A stretch of DNA of 57,334 nucleotides. Origin: Rhodocollybia butyracea (Eukaryota; Basidiomycota; Agaricomycetes; Agaricales; Omphalotaceae). The position numbers and the translations under genes are program-made. Location of the stretch: assembly GCA_015501585.1 (NCBI GenBank), contig JADNRY010000388.1, positions 1 to 57,334 of the forward strand. The letters run 5' to 3'. This document shows, one piece after another, positions 45,813 through 57,334 of this stretch (position 1 is its first letter; each line of letters opens with the position of its first letter). The notes beneath the pieces are model-generated. The model was given only the letters and a program-made list of their open reading frames with translations, was not told the origin of the DNA and searched no databases.

Positions 45813-45987
45813 TGTTAAACCTAGAGGAAGTGACCTAGTCGAGTCCGAGATATCCGGGCCGGTTATTATTAGATAACAGCGTATCTTAACCTTATCCCGC
45901 TATCTTCTATCACTCGATACTGCAATACACAGTATCTATGAGCTATTATACCAGTCCACAGGACTCTAAACCTTTACAGGTTTAACA
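45813..45987 (+). repeat. Right LTR
   Basis: 175 bp; see the left LTR. The TPR gene fragment starts at the next base. Confidence 0.95.
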
Positions 45988-46562
45988 GAGAAGAGCATCC
46001 AGATACACTCTCCAGAATGAAGACTGTAGCAGTCATATATTCACAACTGGGTAGAGTTAATGAAGCTCTGCAGCTACAGGAACTGCTAGTGGAGCTGTCA
46101 AAGAAATTTCTGGGAGAGGATCAACCAAGTACTCTTTCCAGGGAACAGAGCCTAATCTCCAAGTTTTTGAAAATGGGAAGGTACAAAGAGGCGGTCCAAC
46201 TTGGGGAACCGCTGGTGAGCTTCTCAAAGAAAGTTCTGGGAAAAGAGCATCCAGATACTCTTGCTAGGATACAAAGCTTGATATTTACATACCTAAAGCT
46301 GGAAAGATACATTGAAGCACTGGACCTTGGAGAGCCTCTGTTGGAAGTTTCACAGAGGATTCTAGGAGAAGAGCATCCTGATACACTCTCCAGAATGAAA
46401 ACTGTTGCAGCCGCATATTCACAGCTGGGAAGGTACAACGAAGCATTGCAGCTTCAAGAGCCGCTGGTGGAACTATCAAAGAAATCTCTTGGAGATGAGC
46501 ATCCTAAAACATTATCTAGAATAGATGATATGAAATACACTCGCTCTCAACTTGGAAAATAG
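45988..46562 (+). pseudogene. C-terminal fragment of a TPR-repeat protein (kinesin-light-chain-like repeats)
   Basis: Reading starts in mid-repeat (EEHPDTLSRMKTVA) right at the LTR edge and continues for just over four 42-residue units with the pattern A.YSQLGRYNEALQLQEPLV and ELSKKSLGDEHPKTLSR; stop at 46562. Such TPR_10/12 arrays form the sensor end of many fungal NLR-like proteins with NACHT or NB-ARC cores. No core domain is present in this window. The repeats are alike at DNA level, a sign of repeat turnover. The 5' part is missing and does not appear on the other side of the LTR element. Confidence 0.82.
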
Positions 46563-48105
46563 GCAAGGGCTATGTCACGGTCGACCTGGAAATTTGCTGT
46601 AATCATCAGAGGGCTCCAATATTACGTCGAAACCCAGGTAAATGTAGCATGTCACATAAGTTGATGTATCTGTAAACAGCTAAGCATGTAGTCGGTATAG
46701 TATCCTGTAGCAATGGCGGTACATACTAGTATAACATGAAATTTGGCAATTGATTCATAGTACAAGCAAACAAATAACTAAACGGGAAAGCTATCATTGA
46801 AGACATTGTTTTGGGAACGTAACTCACTACCGACTTAATAACGGGTCCAGTTTGAGAGGGGTGAAATGATGGTCATTGAGTGGGCGGCGGTTGCTCAGTG
46901 GAAGCGCCATAGCCCAGTAAAAATACCAGTGAGAAAGAAGAGTGAGCGAAATCACGTTGGGTGAATCGGAATGGGGTGGTAGCGATAATAAGACCTGAAA
47001 AGGTAGTCTAGAGGAAGGAGAATGTAAGTCCCGGGAATGGAGCGATGGCATAGTGCGGGAGTGAGGCAACAAACCATTGTCAAATATAGACACAACGGGA
47101 AAGAAAATGAGATCAAGTATCGGAGGGCAAACAGGAAAGACAGCTGACAATAGGCATTCATCCAACATCGCACTTTTGACACAGTAACAAATACTTCAAA
47201 CTTGTCCTCAAATCTCAAGGTGAATAGCAAAGCTACCATCACTAAATCTCGAGAGTTATCATATTTGATTATGATCTGGAGAACTCACCGGCGGTACAGC
47301 CGTAACCGAGGTAATGTCCTGATAATGCTGCTAAGCATCCAAAAATTGATTATAATGCATTAAACGCTTAGCCCAAATTGGAAAATGATTATTGTCATAT
47401 TATCAAAAGATGATAACTACGTCCCTCATTTGCCATACATGCACCACCCTTCTGTCTGCATTGTAGTGGGTAAAAATACTTATACTACATTGTAATGGGA
47501 GAAAATATTTATATGTGATTGAAACAAATTATCAGGTTAGAGCCAAGTAGCTTTTTCTGGTAGCTTTCATTGCATTAACTGGTATTGAACCATGCATGAA
47601 TTAGAGTAGTAATAATGCATTTTATTCCAAACAATACATATAAGCTATTACATGAGACTACTAAGTATGTATGGGAACATAACGAAGGGGCTAAAGGAAG
47701 GAAGGGGAAGGAATAACCGTATGACACCACGGGCCGCCATGTTTTTCCATTTCTGGAAAATGTCTGAGAAAGGCTAAGGGAAATTTTACCTTTTGCGACA
47801 ATTTTCGGGGCTGAAAAAAAAAATTAATACGGCTGAGAAAGGTTACTGGAAAATAAACATTTCGCGGTAAGTTTCCCGTTTGAGATTATCTCAGTAATAA
47901 ACTGCATTTCCCGCTGGGGAAAAATCTCCTTTCACGGTAAGAATGTGACCCTGGAAATCATGAGAGAATAGTTTCCTTTGCCGAAAACTTTCCCTTTGAG
48001 GTAATATGTATTATTTCGGCCGTGAAAAAACTTGTAATATATACCCTTTCACGCCTGAAATTGATCAACTTTCTCGCCTGTAAAAGAAATCGGGCGATGA
48101 TCGCC
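46563..48105. other. No recognised gene
   Basis: Only short frames. From about 47750 to 48060 the sequence has a run of related words (GGAAAATGTCTGAGAAAGG, CTGAGAAAGGTTACTGGAAAA), which suggests an old repeat, but I could not define its ends. Confidence 0.4.
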
Positions 48106-48149
48106 CAATGAGTGGCCAATGAGTGGCCAATGAGTGGCCGATGAGTGGG
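48106..48149. repeat. 11-bp tandem repeat AATGAGTGGCC, about four units
   Basis: Units: CCAATGAGTGG repeated with one GATGAGTGG variant. Short and non-coding. Confidence 0.85.
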
Positions 48150-48249
48150 TGCTCAGTGGGCGCCGAGGGGGTTTGGGAGATGTTTGGGTTCGCAGTGGGC
48201 CGTTCCATGGGGAGCGGGTGATGCTGAGGGAGATGTTTGGACCTCTTGG

Positions 48250-50490
48250 TGTAATTTCCTTTTAATGATTTCTTGTTTCCATCTGCGCATTTCATTCTTC
48301 ACTTGCTCTCAGTATGACAATCTTCAATACTTATCTAGACTAAGGTCTGCTGAAGTTGCCTGGAACTCGCGTAGACTGCTTTGGAGTCAGGACTGTGATG
48401 AACTGTGTTAGAACTTTACATTTGATTTCAGGTGAACTCTCTTCTATTATTGCAAGATTGCCGATACATATTCCTATATGACAACTATCTGCTCATGAAA
48501 TGGGGTGGAGAGGATGCACCGCACTGCGAGAAGATTCAGAAAATGTGTGTCGCCTTCTATCCAGGCTGCATATGTCTGATACAGTCTTGAATCCTTGTGC
48601 CGTCCGGGCACAAGAGTAGTCTCTAACCGAGCACAGCACCAAATTAAATGTTGCTGCAGTCCTATTTCTGCCCCAGACGGTCGCGGTTATCTCTACATTA
48701 TTGACGGGGGTGCCACTTCAGAGCATTAAAATTGGAATGACAAAAAACTTATTTCACCGTTATTAGGCCTAAAATCGGCCTAAGGCGTGTAACCGTACAT
48801 TTTGACGCTTTGTATGTGTTATACAATGCAATAAGAGAGTTATACGGAGCCCGAGCGTGATAGCTGTTGCCGAGGCAAAGAACTTAACAATAATACTCAG
48901 CGAGCCGTGAAGGTACGCCCACAAGCGTAGCCTAGAGCCAAGCTAGCGAGGATACCTGGGCTGCCCGGAGATGTAACGCTAGATCGTCAATCTAGTTATA
49001 CCCAAAGAGTGTAGACTCTCTAAACTACAGGACATCTCGAAGCGGGATAAGTACTAAGCCAACCGTTACTCGAGGGAAGGAATTATGAGGGAAGGCATCC
49101 CTCGCACTAAGACCCCCAACGAGCTATGTTAAGATGTGGACTTTACAGTCCGTAACAATGGACCAGAACAATCCCGAGGAAACCGTAGAGATCTATTCGC
49201 GGCACCGGTTCGCGACCGTGAGGACGGTAGAAACATGCTTAGCGACCTACGGAAAGCTACGCGCCGGGATAGCCTTGGCAAATCGAAACATTTGATCTTA
49301 GAAATCATACACGGGAGGTCTTATCCTGTTAAAGCCGACTATCGGGAATCACTTGTACATACTCAGCGCAGTTGCTCGAGATTATCATAAGTGGTGTCGT
49401 CGTTGGAAAGCTAGATAACAGGCCTTCTCGAGAGAATGTTAATCACACTCAGGATGGACAGAACTATCCGAGGAATAGAATGAAACTCACCCAAGGGAAA
49501 CCGGGCGGCGAGTGATCATGAAGCGAAAGGTACTCCTGACCCCGGAGAATTGTGGAGTAATCGGAGAAACCTCGCTCGGATCAAAACACTCTAAAACTAT
49601 GTTAATCCTCACGAAATCATATTTTACCTCTGATATATACCCAAGAATGGACTATTTCTTTATCGTGTGTACCATATATAGGCTGGAGTTTCTTTCCAGC
49701 CAGATTCCTCTGTTCCACTCTCTTTCCGTCTCTCTCCGTATCTGTTTCAGTCTATTTTTCTATTAAACTCTCTCTACTCAGTATATAAGCCAGATATATT
49801 TATTCAATAAGACAAGTTTCTTGCCCTCGACTTGACTGCTAAGACCAGTGCTCCGTAGAACGTCCCCACGGGATCAGAGTACGTGACGCCTCCTGACTTG
49901 GTTATCTTAAGAAAGTAATAAACTTCACGCGCTTCGCAAAGCCCATTTATATCTTGATCGAATTTAAGTGTGTAGAGTTCTCTCGAACTCCAGATCAACT
50001 CAAATCTAGTTGCTTCCTTAGAGGGGACGGCTTCTAGTAAGGGATTATTCGGCTCCAGAGTGAGGGTTCCTTAGTTGACTTCTTCAGCAAAGTTAGACGA
50101 GCCACTAAGATTGTGGTACGAGTTCCTAGTGATTAAGTTCACTCACAATATCGTAGCTTGGCCCGAGTTTGGTCAAGGACTTTACGGCGTCACAGCAGCT
50201 AGTGCCAGAGTTTGCCTAGGGTTGTTGACAAACCTCAGATTACTATTCTAGCTAGAGCCAGAGTTTGCCTAGGAGAATCTTAGTTTCATTGTATTGGTTT
50301 TGGTTTTGGTTAATTATTTGGACATACACACCTGTTCCCTCGTACACTCGTACACCCCAACTAGGCTTCTCTCGACTTAGTTCTAAGAGTTGTCTAAGCT
50401 TAGTTACCCACGTTAGCGCTACAGTCTTGAACCTGGAGCAGTCGCGCGCATACATCCGATATTACAAGACTTTCCCGGGGAATCTCTGAC
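48250..50490. other. No recognised gene; possible LTR-type sequence near 49700-50490 (minus)
   Basis: On the minus strand TGTCAGAGATTCCCC at 50490 follows a purine-rich AACGAGGGCGGG, and downstream there is an AATAAATATA-type signal at about 49800. This would suit an LTR, but I found no second copy and no clear end. Confidence 0.3.
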
Positions 50491-51261
50491 AACCCGCCCT
50501 CGTTCCCTTACATATCGATAGTCTGGTTAGGTGCGGTAGTGTTTTTGTTAGGTTGTTTTATAGCACCTTTCGCATACCTACACGTAAATACCCAAATACC
50601 GTTTCTCCCAACACCAGAGAATGTGCCCAAAAGGGTATTGAGAAGTGGTGGGGAGGAAGAAGGTCAGGTTTTGGAGGCGAGAAGGTGAGCATCACCTCTT
50701 CCGGTGTTCATGGCTTCTATCAGCAGTATTACTGGAGAAGCTGTGTGAGGATCAACCTTGAGCGGTCTCATTGTGTACGTGCTTTTTCCTATCTCTTTCA
50801 TTGGTTCACCTTTCTCCAGGTAGGCACATAGAGCTCTTTGTCGTCAAACCCCTATTTTGAAGGTTATGAATTACTTCACGATGCTATTTAAAGACAACTC
50901 CGAAATCTTACGGTTTTTCTTATATTGTGTGTATCTACTTGCAATGGGACCTTTGGCCAGTCATGTAAACCTAATTTGTACTGCAAATTTTTGATACTCA
51001 CTTTACCGTCTCAGTACAGATCTGGCACCACTAACGTATGGGTCAAGCCCCGCCTGATGGTCAACATTTTATCATCGCGGAGACCATTGGTGCTTCCCGG
51101 GGCTTGGCCTACATAGTAGGAGTGAGCAGGTCTATTGCTGAGGAAGTTTCCCTCTTGCACAAAAATTTTTGTCTGCCCAAGTCAGCAGCGTCCGAAGTCT
51201 TTCCTGATCAGAACCCTATGCTGTTCAAAAGTGTTAATAATTAAAAAGGTGCCCCGCGCAA
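50491..51261. other. No recognised gene
   Basis: Short frames only, none with motifs. Confidence 0.4.
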
Positions 51262-51600
51262 ATCAACTATCAGCGCACAATCACTAGTCCGCACAACTAT
51301 CAGCACGCAATCATCTATCCCCCCACAACTATCAGCGCACAATCATCTATCCCCCACAACTATCAGTGCGCAATCATCTATCCCCCACAACTATCAGCGC
51401 AAATCTATCTCCCCACAACTATCAGCGCAATCATCTATCCCCCAAACTATCAGTGCGCAATCATCTATCCCCCACAACTATCACCACAAAATCATCTCAC
51501 TATCACCATGAATCATCTATCCCCACAACTATCACCACAAATCATCTCAACTATCGCCATGAAATCATCTATCCCTGCACCACACAAGCATCTATCAGTA
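51262..51600. repeat. Minisatellite, about ten units of roughly 30 bp
   Basis: Core CACAACTATCAGCGCACAAT plus CATCTATCCCC, with shortened and diverged units toward the right (ACTATCACCACAAATCATCT). Units touch one another with no unique spacers. Confidence 0.92.
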
Positions 51601-51784
51601 CTACACAGTTCACTGCACACTTTGCAAGTCATAAATGACCAATCAAAAATAGTCTATTAAAACTGCATAAAGTAAGGGATAAAGCAAAGAGGTATATACC
51701 TACAACGTAGGCAAAAGAAAAAGAAAGCTCTGATGTTTAAAGAGTGATAGGTTCAAAAACTGAACAAAGAGTACAGTAACAAAG

Positions 51785-51990
51785 TGAAACATATTATTAA
51801 AGGAGAGCAATGGGATAAAGCAGCAAGGTAATGAATAGAGAATCAAGACCAAAGGAGGTCAAACAAAGGAATGTATCGAAATGTATTATTAAAAGAGAGT
51901 AATGGATAAGAGCAGTAAAGCAGCAAAATAAAAATAGAGAATAAGACCAAAGGAGGTCAAACAAAGGAATGTATCAGTAAACGATAGTAT
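51785..51990. repeat. Two-copy direct repeat, about 95 bp, A-rich
   Basis: GAATAAGACCAAAGGAGGTC followed by AAACAAAGGAATGTATC and the preceding ATTATTAAA.GAGAG block occur twice with a few changes. Confidence 0.87.
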
Positions 51991-53609
51991 GGGAAGAGCA
52001 ATGTAGGCAGTTTGATGCCCTGCAAAAGTTGGAATAGGAAGAATTAATTGACAAAAAAGAATGAACTTGCCATTCAACATCTATGCTGAGTAAGGAGAGA
52101 CATGCGAATGAGGCTGCCAAGCCTCTCAGCCAACCGCTTGATAAACCTTTGCTTCAGCTTCAAAGGCAGGCAACAAGACTTTCAATTGTAGAAGTCCTGC
52201 ATTGCTCAGACACACCACGTCGTAATGTACAGCTTTGAAGATACCACATTGCCTCACAAGGCTGGAGAGATTCCTCTGGACGGACAAGTTTAATGCCAAC
52301 TTCCTTCCATCCACGGTCCCAGGCTCAAGCACATTTGGATTTATCATGGTGAATACCGTGGTATGGACAACCTTCTGCACCAAACCCAATGTTGGCCATA
52401 GGGGGAGGGCATACGACACGAGACATTCGCTGGTTTGAGATATAAAGCTGTGCATTGGCAATCATTGCCTCCGGTTCATTTCCAATCTCATTCTTCTCCC
52501 CTGCGGACAACAAATACATCAGATACAGAACAGATCTTGAAGCGCCGGCTAACCCATTGACGCACGCCAAGCTCCATGGCAAGACTAAAATTCGGCTAGC
52601 CCTTAATCCAAGGGACTAAATACGTTGGAGTACCCAGTCTGTGGCAGACACGCAGATCCACTTATCAGCGAATCGATATAAGTCTAACAGATCCGCTTCA
52701 TCCAAGTTCAACGGAATCCAATGACTTCATGGTCTCTTGAGTACAATGTATCCAGATCCAAAGCAAGTTACTTACAGATGGTCAATCCAGCGAAGGAAAA
52801 TCGCAACTTCACAAGGGTTTCCCAGCAGAGGAATTGGGTTAAGCTCCGTTCCTAAAAGCCCATTTGTCGAGTCTGGAAGCTTGAGCACTTCCTTGAGTCC
52901 CACTGCTAGCTTTGTAAGTTTTTCATGATTGACTCTAAAGATTCGATTGTCCTCTGTCTTTGAAATGTTTGCATTAGGACTATATATACAACCAAAATTT
53001 GGCTTACTCGTATAAGAACCAACTTCGATCCCATGCAGAACTCAGCAACAAGCTTCCAGTTAGGGTTTTGAGCTTTCAAAAGAGAGCTAAGTTCTTCAAA
53101 ACTGCCATAGTGAGCAGGAGGCATCACATCCCTGAAGTTGTATCCATGTGAGTAGATGATAAGGTGAAATTCTCAAAATATGGTCTGATTTACATAATAT
53201 TTATTTCCTCAACCTCGATGTTCTGAATGTCCTTACCTGCAGCTTCCCTGACAAACTAGACCATCATGATGGTCATCCGATGTTTACGAAGCCAACTCCC
53301 TTTTACGTGAGCTTTATTGCCATCCAGTCAAGCTCCTTGCATGGGCAACTACAACTTGCATTGAGTGAAACTTCAACAACAGTCCATACTCAAAGATGCA
53401 ATTCGTTGCTTTTGGATGTTGAAGAGGCAGCTACTGATGAAGGGATACCGCTGCATTGGATCCACGATGTCTCTGATCATTTGCTCGTTTATTGGTTGAG
53501 TTGGAAGATGCAAAAGTGACTGCCGGTCGCAAGTATGGCCTATGTATATCTAAGGCATGTTTGGAACTAACTATAAGTATGTTTCAGAGAAACCATACAC
53601 GCTAGGCCT
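51991..53609. other. No firmly recognised gene
   Basis: A 111-codon minus-strand frame (52126-52461) and a plus-strand frame at 53280-53519 have no recognised motif. The latter may be the decayed N-terminal part of the integrase-type gene that follows. Confidence 0.35.
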
Positions 53610-55261
53610 GTGGATAATCTTGTTACGCTTCATCAAAATGGAAATCGCGGTCCACCAAGAAAATACATTGACCCAGAATTTCTCAGAGCTGCCATGAACC
53701 CTACACATCGAATTGAAGTGACTGAGCTGGCCAAAAGACTCAGGGTACATTGTAACACTCTTAAAGCACAACTTGAGAGAATAACATCAAGTACAAATTT
53801 TCAACAATTGCCAATGCCAACCTTGATGTACTGGTGAAGGAATACCGACAGAAAAGGACCAGCAGCATACGGTATCTAATGGCTTACCTTTGCCGCAAGG
53901 TTGAGGCTTCAGAAACGTCAAATCTCTGAATCGCTGGACCGTGTTGACAAACTGGGACGCTCACTTTGCCAACAGCATAAGAAAAAAGTGATTGTTCGAG
54001 GCTCATACAAGTAGGCCAACCGCATGAGCTCTGGCACATAGATGGACATCACAAGCTAATTCTTTGGGGCTTTGTAATTCATGGATGCGTTGATGGGTGT
54101 ACTTGAACTGTATGTATCTGCTTCATTCCGTATCTTATCATCTGAAAACTATGGCTCTAGATTACCGGGCTCCATACTAGTACAAACAACCGTCCGTCAA
54201 CGGTCCTACGCATGTTTCTTGCAGGGTCAAGAAGTATGGGATGCTGTCTCAGGTTCGAGGGGATCGGGGTGGGAGAATAAACTTGTATCTATTCTCCTCA
54301 TCATCAAACAGGACGTAACTGGGCCAGTTTCTTATGGGGATCATTGACGCATAACACACGGATTGAACATCTTTGGTTGAGGTTGGTTCCCAGTTTGCTC
54401 GTGCATGGCGGGCTTTTTTTTTTCGACTCGAAGACTTGCATGGCCTTGAACGAAAAAACCCATTCCACCTTTGGCTACTGCATTTTCTCTTCTTGGATCT
54501 AATTAACAACAACTGTGCAGAGTTTGTTGAAAACTGGAATGCACACCCCATCTCCGGTGAAGGCCACGATCGAAGTCCCAACGTATGTTTATGTTCCCTG
54601 CCGTTTTCTCCTTATCAAGAACTGACTCCCTTTAGGACTTGCTTTTTCTTGGCCAACTCGACCATGGAAAATATGAGACTGCCCAGAGCTTGACCCGGGC
54701 CTTTTAAGGCAATTTTACGGGGTACATGGAAAGCCAGTGCAGCGACAGGCTCATCAGACTGGTGCCAGTCATTCCATAGACAAAGAGCAGTCGGATGCCG
54801 GTTCTGAAGGCAAAGACAATGGGTCTGAGTGGATGGGTATTGATAGCGAAAGCCCAGTCGACGAAGGGCATGAGCTTGAAGATGAAGAAGAGTGGCGTGG
54901 GGTCACTGGCCTAGGAAGCAATGAATTGGAGACCTCGACCTAGACTATGAAAAGCTAGTAAATACGATAGAGGAGAGGATGAAAACAAGTTCAATGCAGA
55001 GGTCATCGAGCTCCAAGATACGCCAACCCTTTCCAGGATAATCAGACATGCCATGTGTTTGAAGAAGCTTTGGCTCGCCTCAATGAGACCGGTCAGGTTC
55101 CATTAGGGTACGGCTTGCATCCATTGGAATGGGATGACGACGGGTATCCCTCCATTGGTACCATACGAGTGGGCAGGAAAGGCAGCAAGAGGTTGAAATT
55201 GCCTTACCAGACTCAGTTTGGAGGCCCCGCTCAACAAGATGGGTCCAAGGGTTGTATCTAA
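53610..55261 (+). pseudogene. Decayed integrase-core (rve) transposase-type gene of mushroom genomes
   Basis: Blocks in changing frames: a helix-turn-helix-like stretch [40 protein letters not shown] with the first Asp; QVRGDRGGENKLVS with the second Asp; THNTRIEHLWL; GSQFARAWRAFFFRLEDLHG; NPFHLWLLHFLFLDLINNNC; WNAHPISGEGHDRSPN; an acidic segment; and the tail VPLGYGLHPLEWDDDGYPSI. The order matches the integrase-like proteins common in agaric genomes. Frame breaks lie at about 53836, 54110, 54370 and 54600 and again before 55055, so it cannot make one protein without several introns at each point. Likely dead. Confidence 0.8.
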
Positions 55262-55457
55262 TGAACCAGCTGTTAGATCAACCTTGTAGCCATTGAATAT
55301 ATTTGTATACCCGTTGAATATCCCGTATACCTATTTTACACAGTAGATTCAAATTTTAGAACATCTCAGATGGTTTGTTCATCAAGTTGCTGCAGAGCTA
55401 CAAAGAAAAACCGGTACAAACGCATCAAGCAAGATGAAGAGCATCCAACAAGTACAG

Positions 55458-57334
55458 TGTAACACCTCCGCCTCTTGCTCATCACCACTGACCGTATTCG
55501 GTGATACAGTCATCCTAGACGCCCCGATAGACCAAACGGTCTATCTTATCTTTCATTTATTATTAATTATATAATAAATCCGTTACTATAAGTATCGTAC
55601 ATTACTTAAGAGTCTAGTTAGTCTTTTACACCGTCGTACACACAATAGTATCCTATTTGTCGTGTTCACCGGTGTTCTTAAGGACTTTGCCCATAGGGCG
55701 GTTATACTTTTTTGAACATCAAAAAATTACTATTGTGTGAATAACACAAAGCTATTAGTTTAACAAGCTAAAAACAGTTATACTACCAAGTATAACAACC
55801 ATTATTCCAACTCACACACAAGCTATACAAACCCGCTCCATTTTCCTCCGCTATATCATTTGCTGTCTCAATGACCTCTCGAAATCAATCAGAGAAGTCA
55901 TATCGGAGGTGCGCGATCGCGCACCTTCCATTCGTGGTGACGTGTCACCACAATCAATCTATTCAGTCGCATCAGCGACTCATTCCGTGCGTGCGTCTGA
56001 AGGACGGCACTACAGGCAGGACAAAGTCCACCTAATGAACAGTCTATGACTATTCGTAAGAAACGGCCAACCCGAGAGGGTTTAAGTGAGATTTCTTCTG
56101 CGCTACGAGATGTAGCGGCATCACTCGACAAGAGTACGCAAGTACTCAATCGTATTCTCAATATAACTGAGAAATGGGATGCATCTAGCATCCGATCTAA
56201 TGAAGAAAGATCTTCTTCATCGAGAAACAGCAATAGAATCACTATTGCTGCACCCACACCGAGACGGCCTGCCGTCACAGCGACCACGGTATTGCACAGC
56301 ACACCATCTGTTCCTACCGAGGACAAACAACTTGGTACGCCAATGGCGTGAGACTGTGCCCAAGGCACCGTCAGTCCAACAATCACTGTTGGACGAACAG
56401 TATTCACAAGGGATGACCAAGTCACCCCTCATGTTCCTGTATTCCGACAGGAATACGCACCAGTGTCAGTAACTATACCGACACCCATCTACACATCCCG
56501 CATGAGACAGAGTCCCAATGCGGAGGCAGCGTCTCTGACACTGCGAGGTCCCAGGCCATTACCGGTGACCAAATCTTGCTCACCACAAAGCGCGGTGAAC
56601 ATTAAAATGAACCGAAGTTACCTCGTAACTTCAATCAGGTAGTAGCGATACCACCACAGGAAAGTACAATGTACTTCCCTACTGCAAGGGCGCCAATGGT
56701 ACCCAATATTATTACACCTCCAGTAGTTGTACCAAACACTACTGGAAATCATTCCAGTATGGGACCGCAACACGGTACCCTTCCGGTAGTTCCTACTACC
56801 ATATCCATCGCCCCGGCGACACAAAGTGTTGCCCCTCCGGTAGTACACACTACCGTAAGACTGCCCAAATTGCCGCCCGCAATGCGCCAGAGCCAAGTTC
56901 AATGCCAGTACCAACGGTATTGGCCGAGTTGCAACCACAGCCGCTTCCGTTGGGAGTAGCTAAAGATTGGATGAGTCGCATAGCGATTCAACGCCAACAT
57001 AACACCAGTCTCCGAGATTTCGGATTGCGCCATCTGGGCTTCCCGACCAAATGGTGGGATATAATGTCGACGGAATACCCGTTGATAAATTGACTACTCC
57101 CAGAGAAATCTGGGATCGATTTTACATTCCACCCGCTGAGTCCTTTCCAGGACCAAGCAATAATGCCGGAGCGAAACGCCTAGCAAAAAATCCCGTGAAG
57201 GGGGGAGGAAGCACAAGAGTGCTAAATCCAAAGGCCGCAAACGCAGCCCATGGTCAGATGAATCATCGGACCCAAGTGACACTGAGTCAAATACTGACTC
57301 ATCGTCTAATGCCTCTTGGCTAGACAATTTGCTA
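55458..57334 (+). mobile_element. 5' end of a decayed LTR retroelement (LTR plus gag-like leader), cut by window edge
   Basis: TGTAACACCTCCGCC at 55458 resembles a Ty3-type LTR start. After an AT-rich region a Ser/Arg-rich leader appears in broken frames: EVISEVRDRAPSIRGDVSPQ, then LSEISSALRDVAASLDKSTQ and LNRILNITEKWDASS, then Pro/Thr-rich sequence with GTAGT/ACTAC palindromes near 56715-56860, and a Lys/Arg/Ser-rich stretch at the right edge. No protease or reverse transcriptase lies inside the window. LTR end and primer site not located. Confidence 0.42.

Larger units (their letters stand above)
43686..45987 (+). mobile_element. 2.3 kb non-autonomous LTR retroelement with iMet half-tRNA primer site
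   Basis: Two 175-bp LTRs (TG..CA ends, TGTTAAAC/GTTTAACA) differ at 2 positions. The left LTR is followed at once by GGTTATGGGCCC, complementary to the anticodon stem-loop of eukaryotic initiator tRNA-Met, as in copia/Ty5-type half-tRNA priming. The right LTR is preceded by AAGGGGGGG. The 1.95 kb interior has no gag or pol that I can recognise, only short frames and two tandem arrays. No 5-bp target duplication (atttc versus gagaa), so a rearrangement or recombination is likely. Confidence 0.9.

Noticed and set aside
49700..50490. Solo LTR on the minus strand
   Set aside because: A plausible TGTCAGAG start and purine tract, but no second copy, end or target duplication could be found.
51262..51600. 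CRISPR-like repeat array
   Set aside because: Units are contiguous and drift in length, with no unique spacers, and the genome is eukaryotic.

Overview
The window looks like nuclear DNA of a mushroom-forming fungus (Agaricomycetes). Genes are broken by many short GT..AG introns of about 50-60 nt. The families present (KDZ transposase with a TET/JBP companion, CYP5150-type P450, an NDxxS-type sesquiterpene synthase, a fungal-type intradiol dioxygenase) are typical of that group. Gene models come from joining frames by eye across plausible splice sites; exon edges are inferred unless stated. Naming of families is from memory of conserved motifs, with no search run.

Layout. (1) 1-303: the 5' part of a PEBP-like gene running off the left edge. 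(2) 1137-11710: a complete-looking 10.6 kb KDZ DNA transposon with 254/255 bp terminal inverted repeats. It carries a multi-exon KDZ transposase, three minus-strand accessory genes, and a plus-strand TET/JBP dioxygenase gene that has lost its catalytic middle. (3) 12.2-32.2 kb: a gene-rich stretch with a spliced unknown gene, a three-repeat Myb gene that reads without a stop into a complete glutathione S-transferase, three P450 genes (one with a single-base frameshift), an HSL-type esterase, a sesquiterpene synthase, a decayed second copy of the esterase 3' end, and an acetoacetate-decarboxylase-like gene. Together these form a candidate terpenoid biosynthetic cluster. (4) 32.7-39.2 kb: two TIR-type elements without a recognised transposase and two decayed genes (a single-pass membrane protein and a 20S proteasome beta-4 subunit). 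(5) 39.4-41.6 kb: two intact genes, a DUF6924-like protein and a secreted intradiol dioxygenase. (6) 42.2-57.3 kb: mostly repeats: a PIF/Harbinger-type MITE, a 2.3 kb non-autonomous LTR element abutting a truncated TPR gene, tandem arrays, a decayed integrase-type transposase gene, and the 5' end of a decayed LTR retroelement at the right edge.

How it fits together. In the cluster the terpene synthase would make a hydrocarbon, the P450s oxidise it and the esterase and ADC-like protein could tailor it; the Myb-GST protein could couple regulation with detoxification. This is inference from position and family only. No core polyketide or peptide synthase, tRNA, rRNA or CRISPR array was seen.
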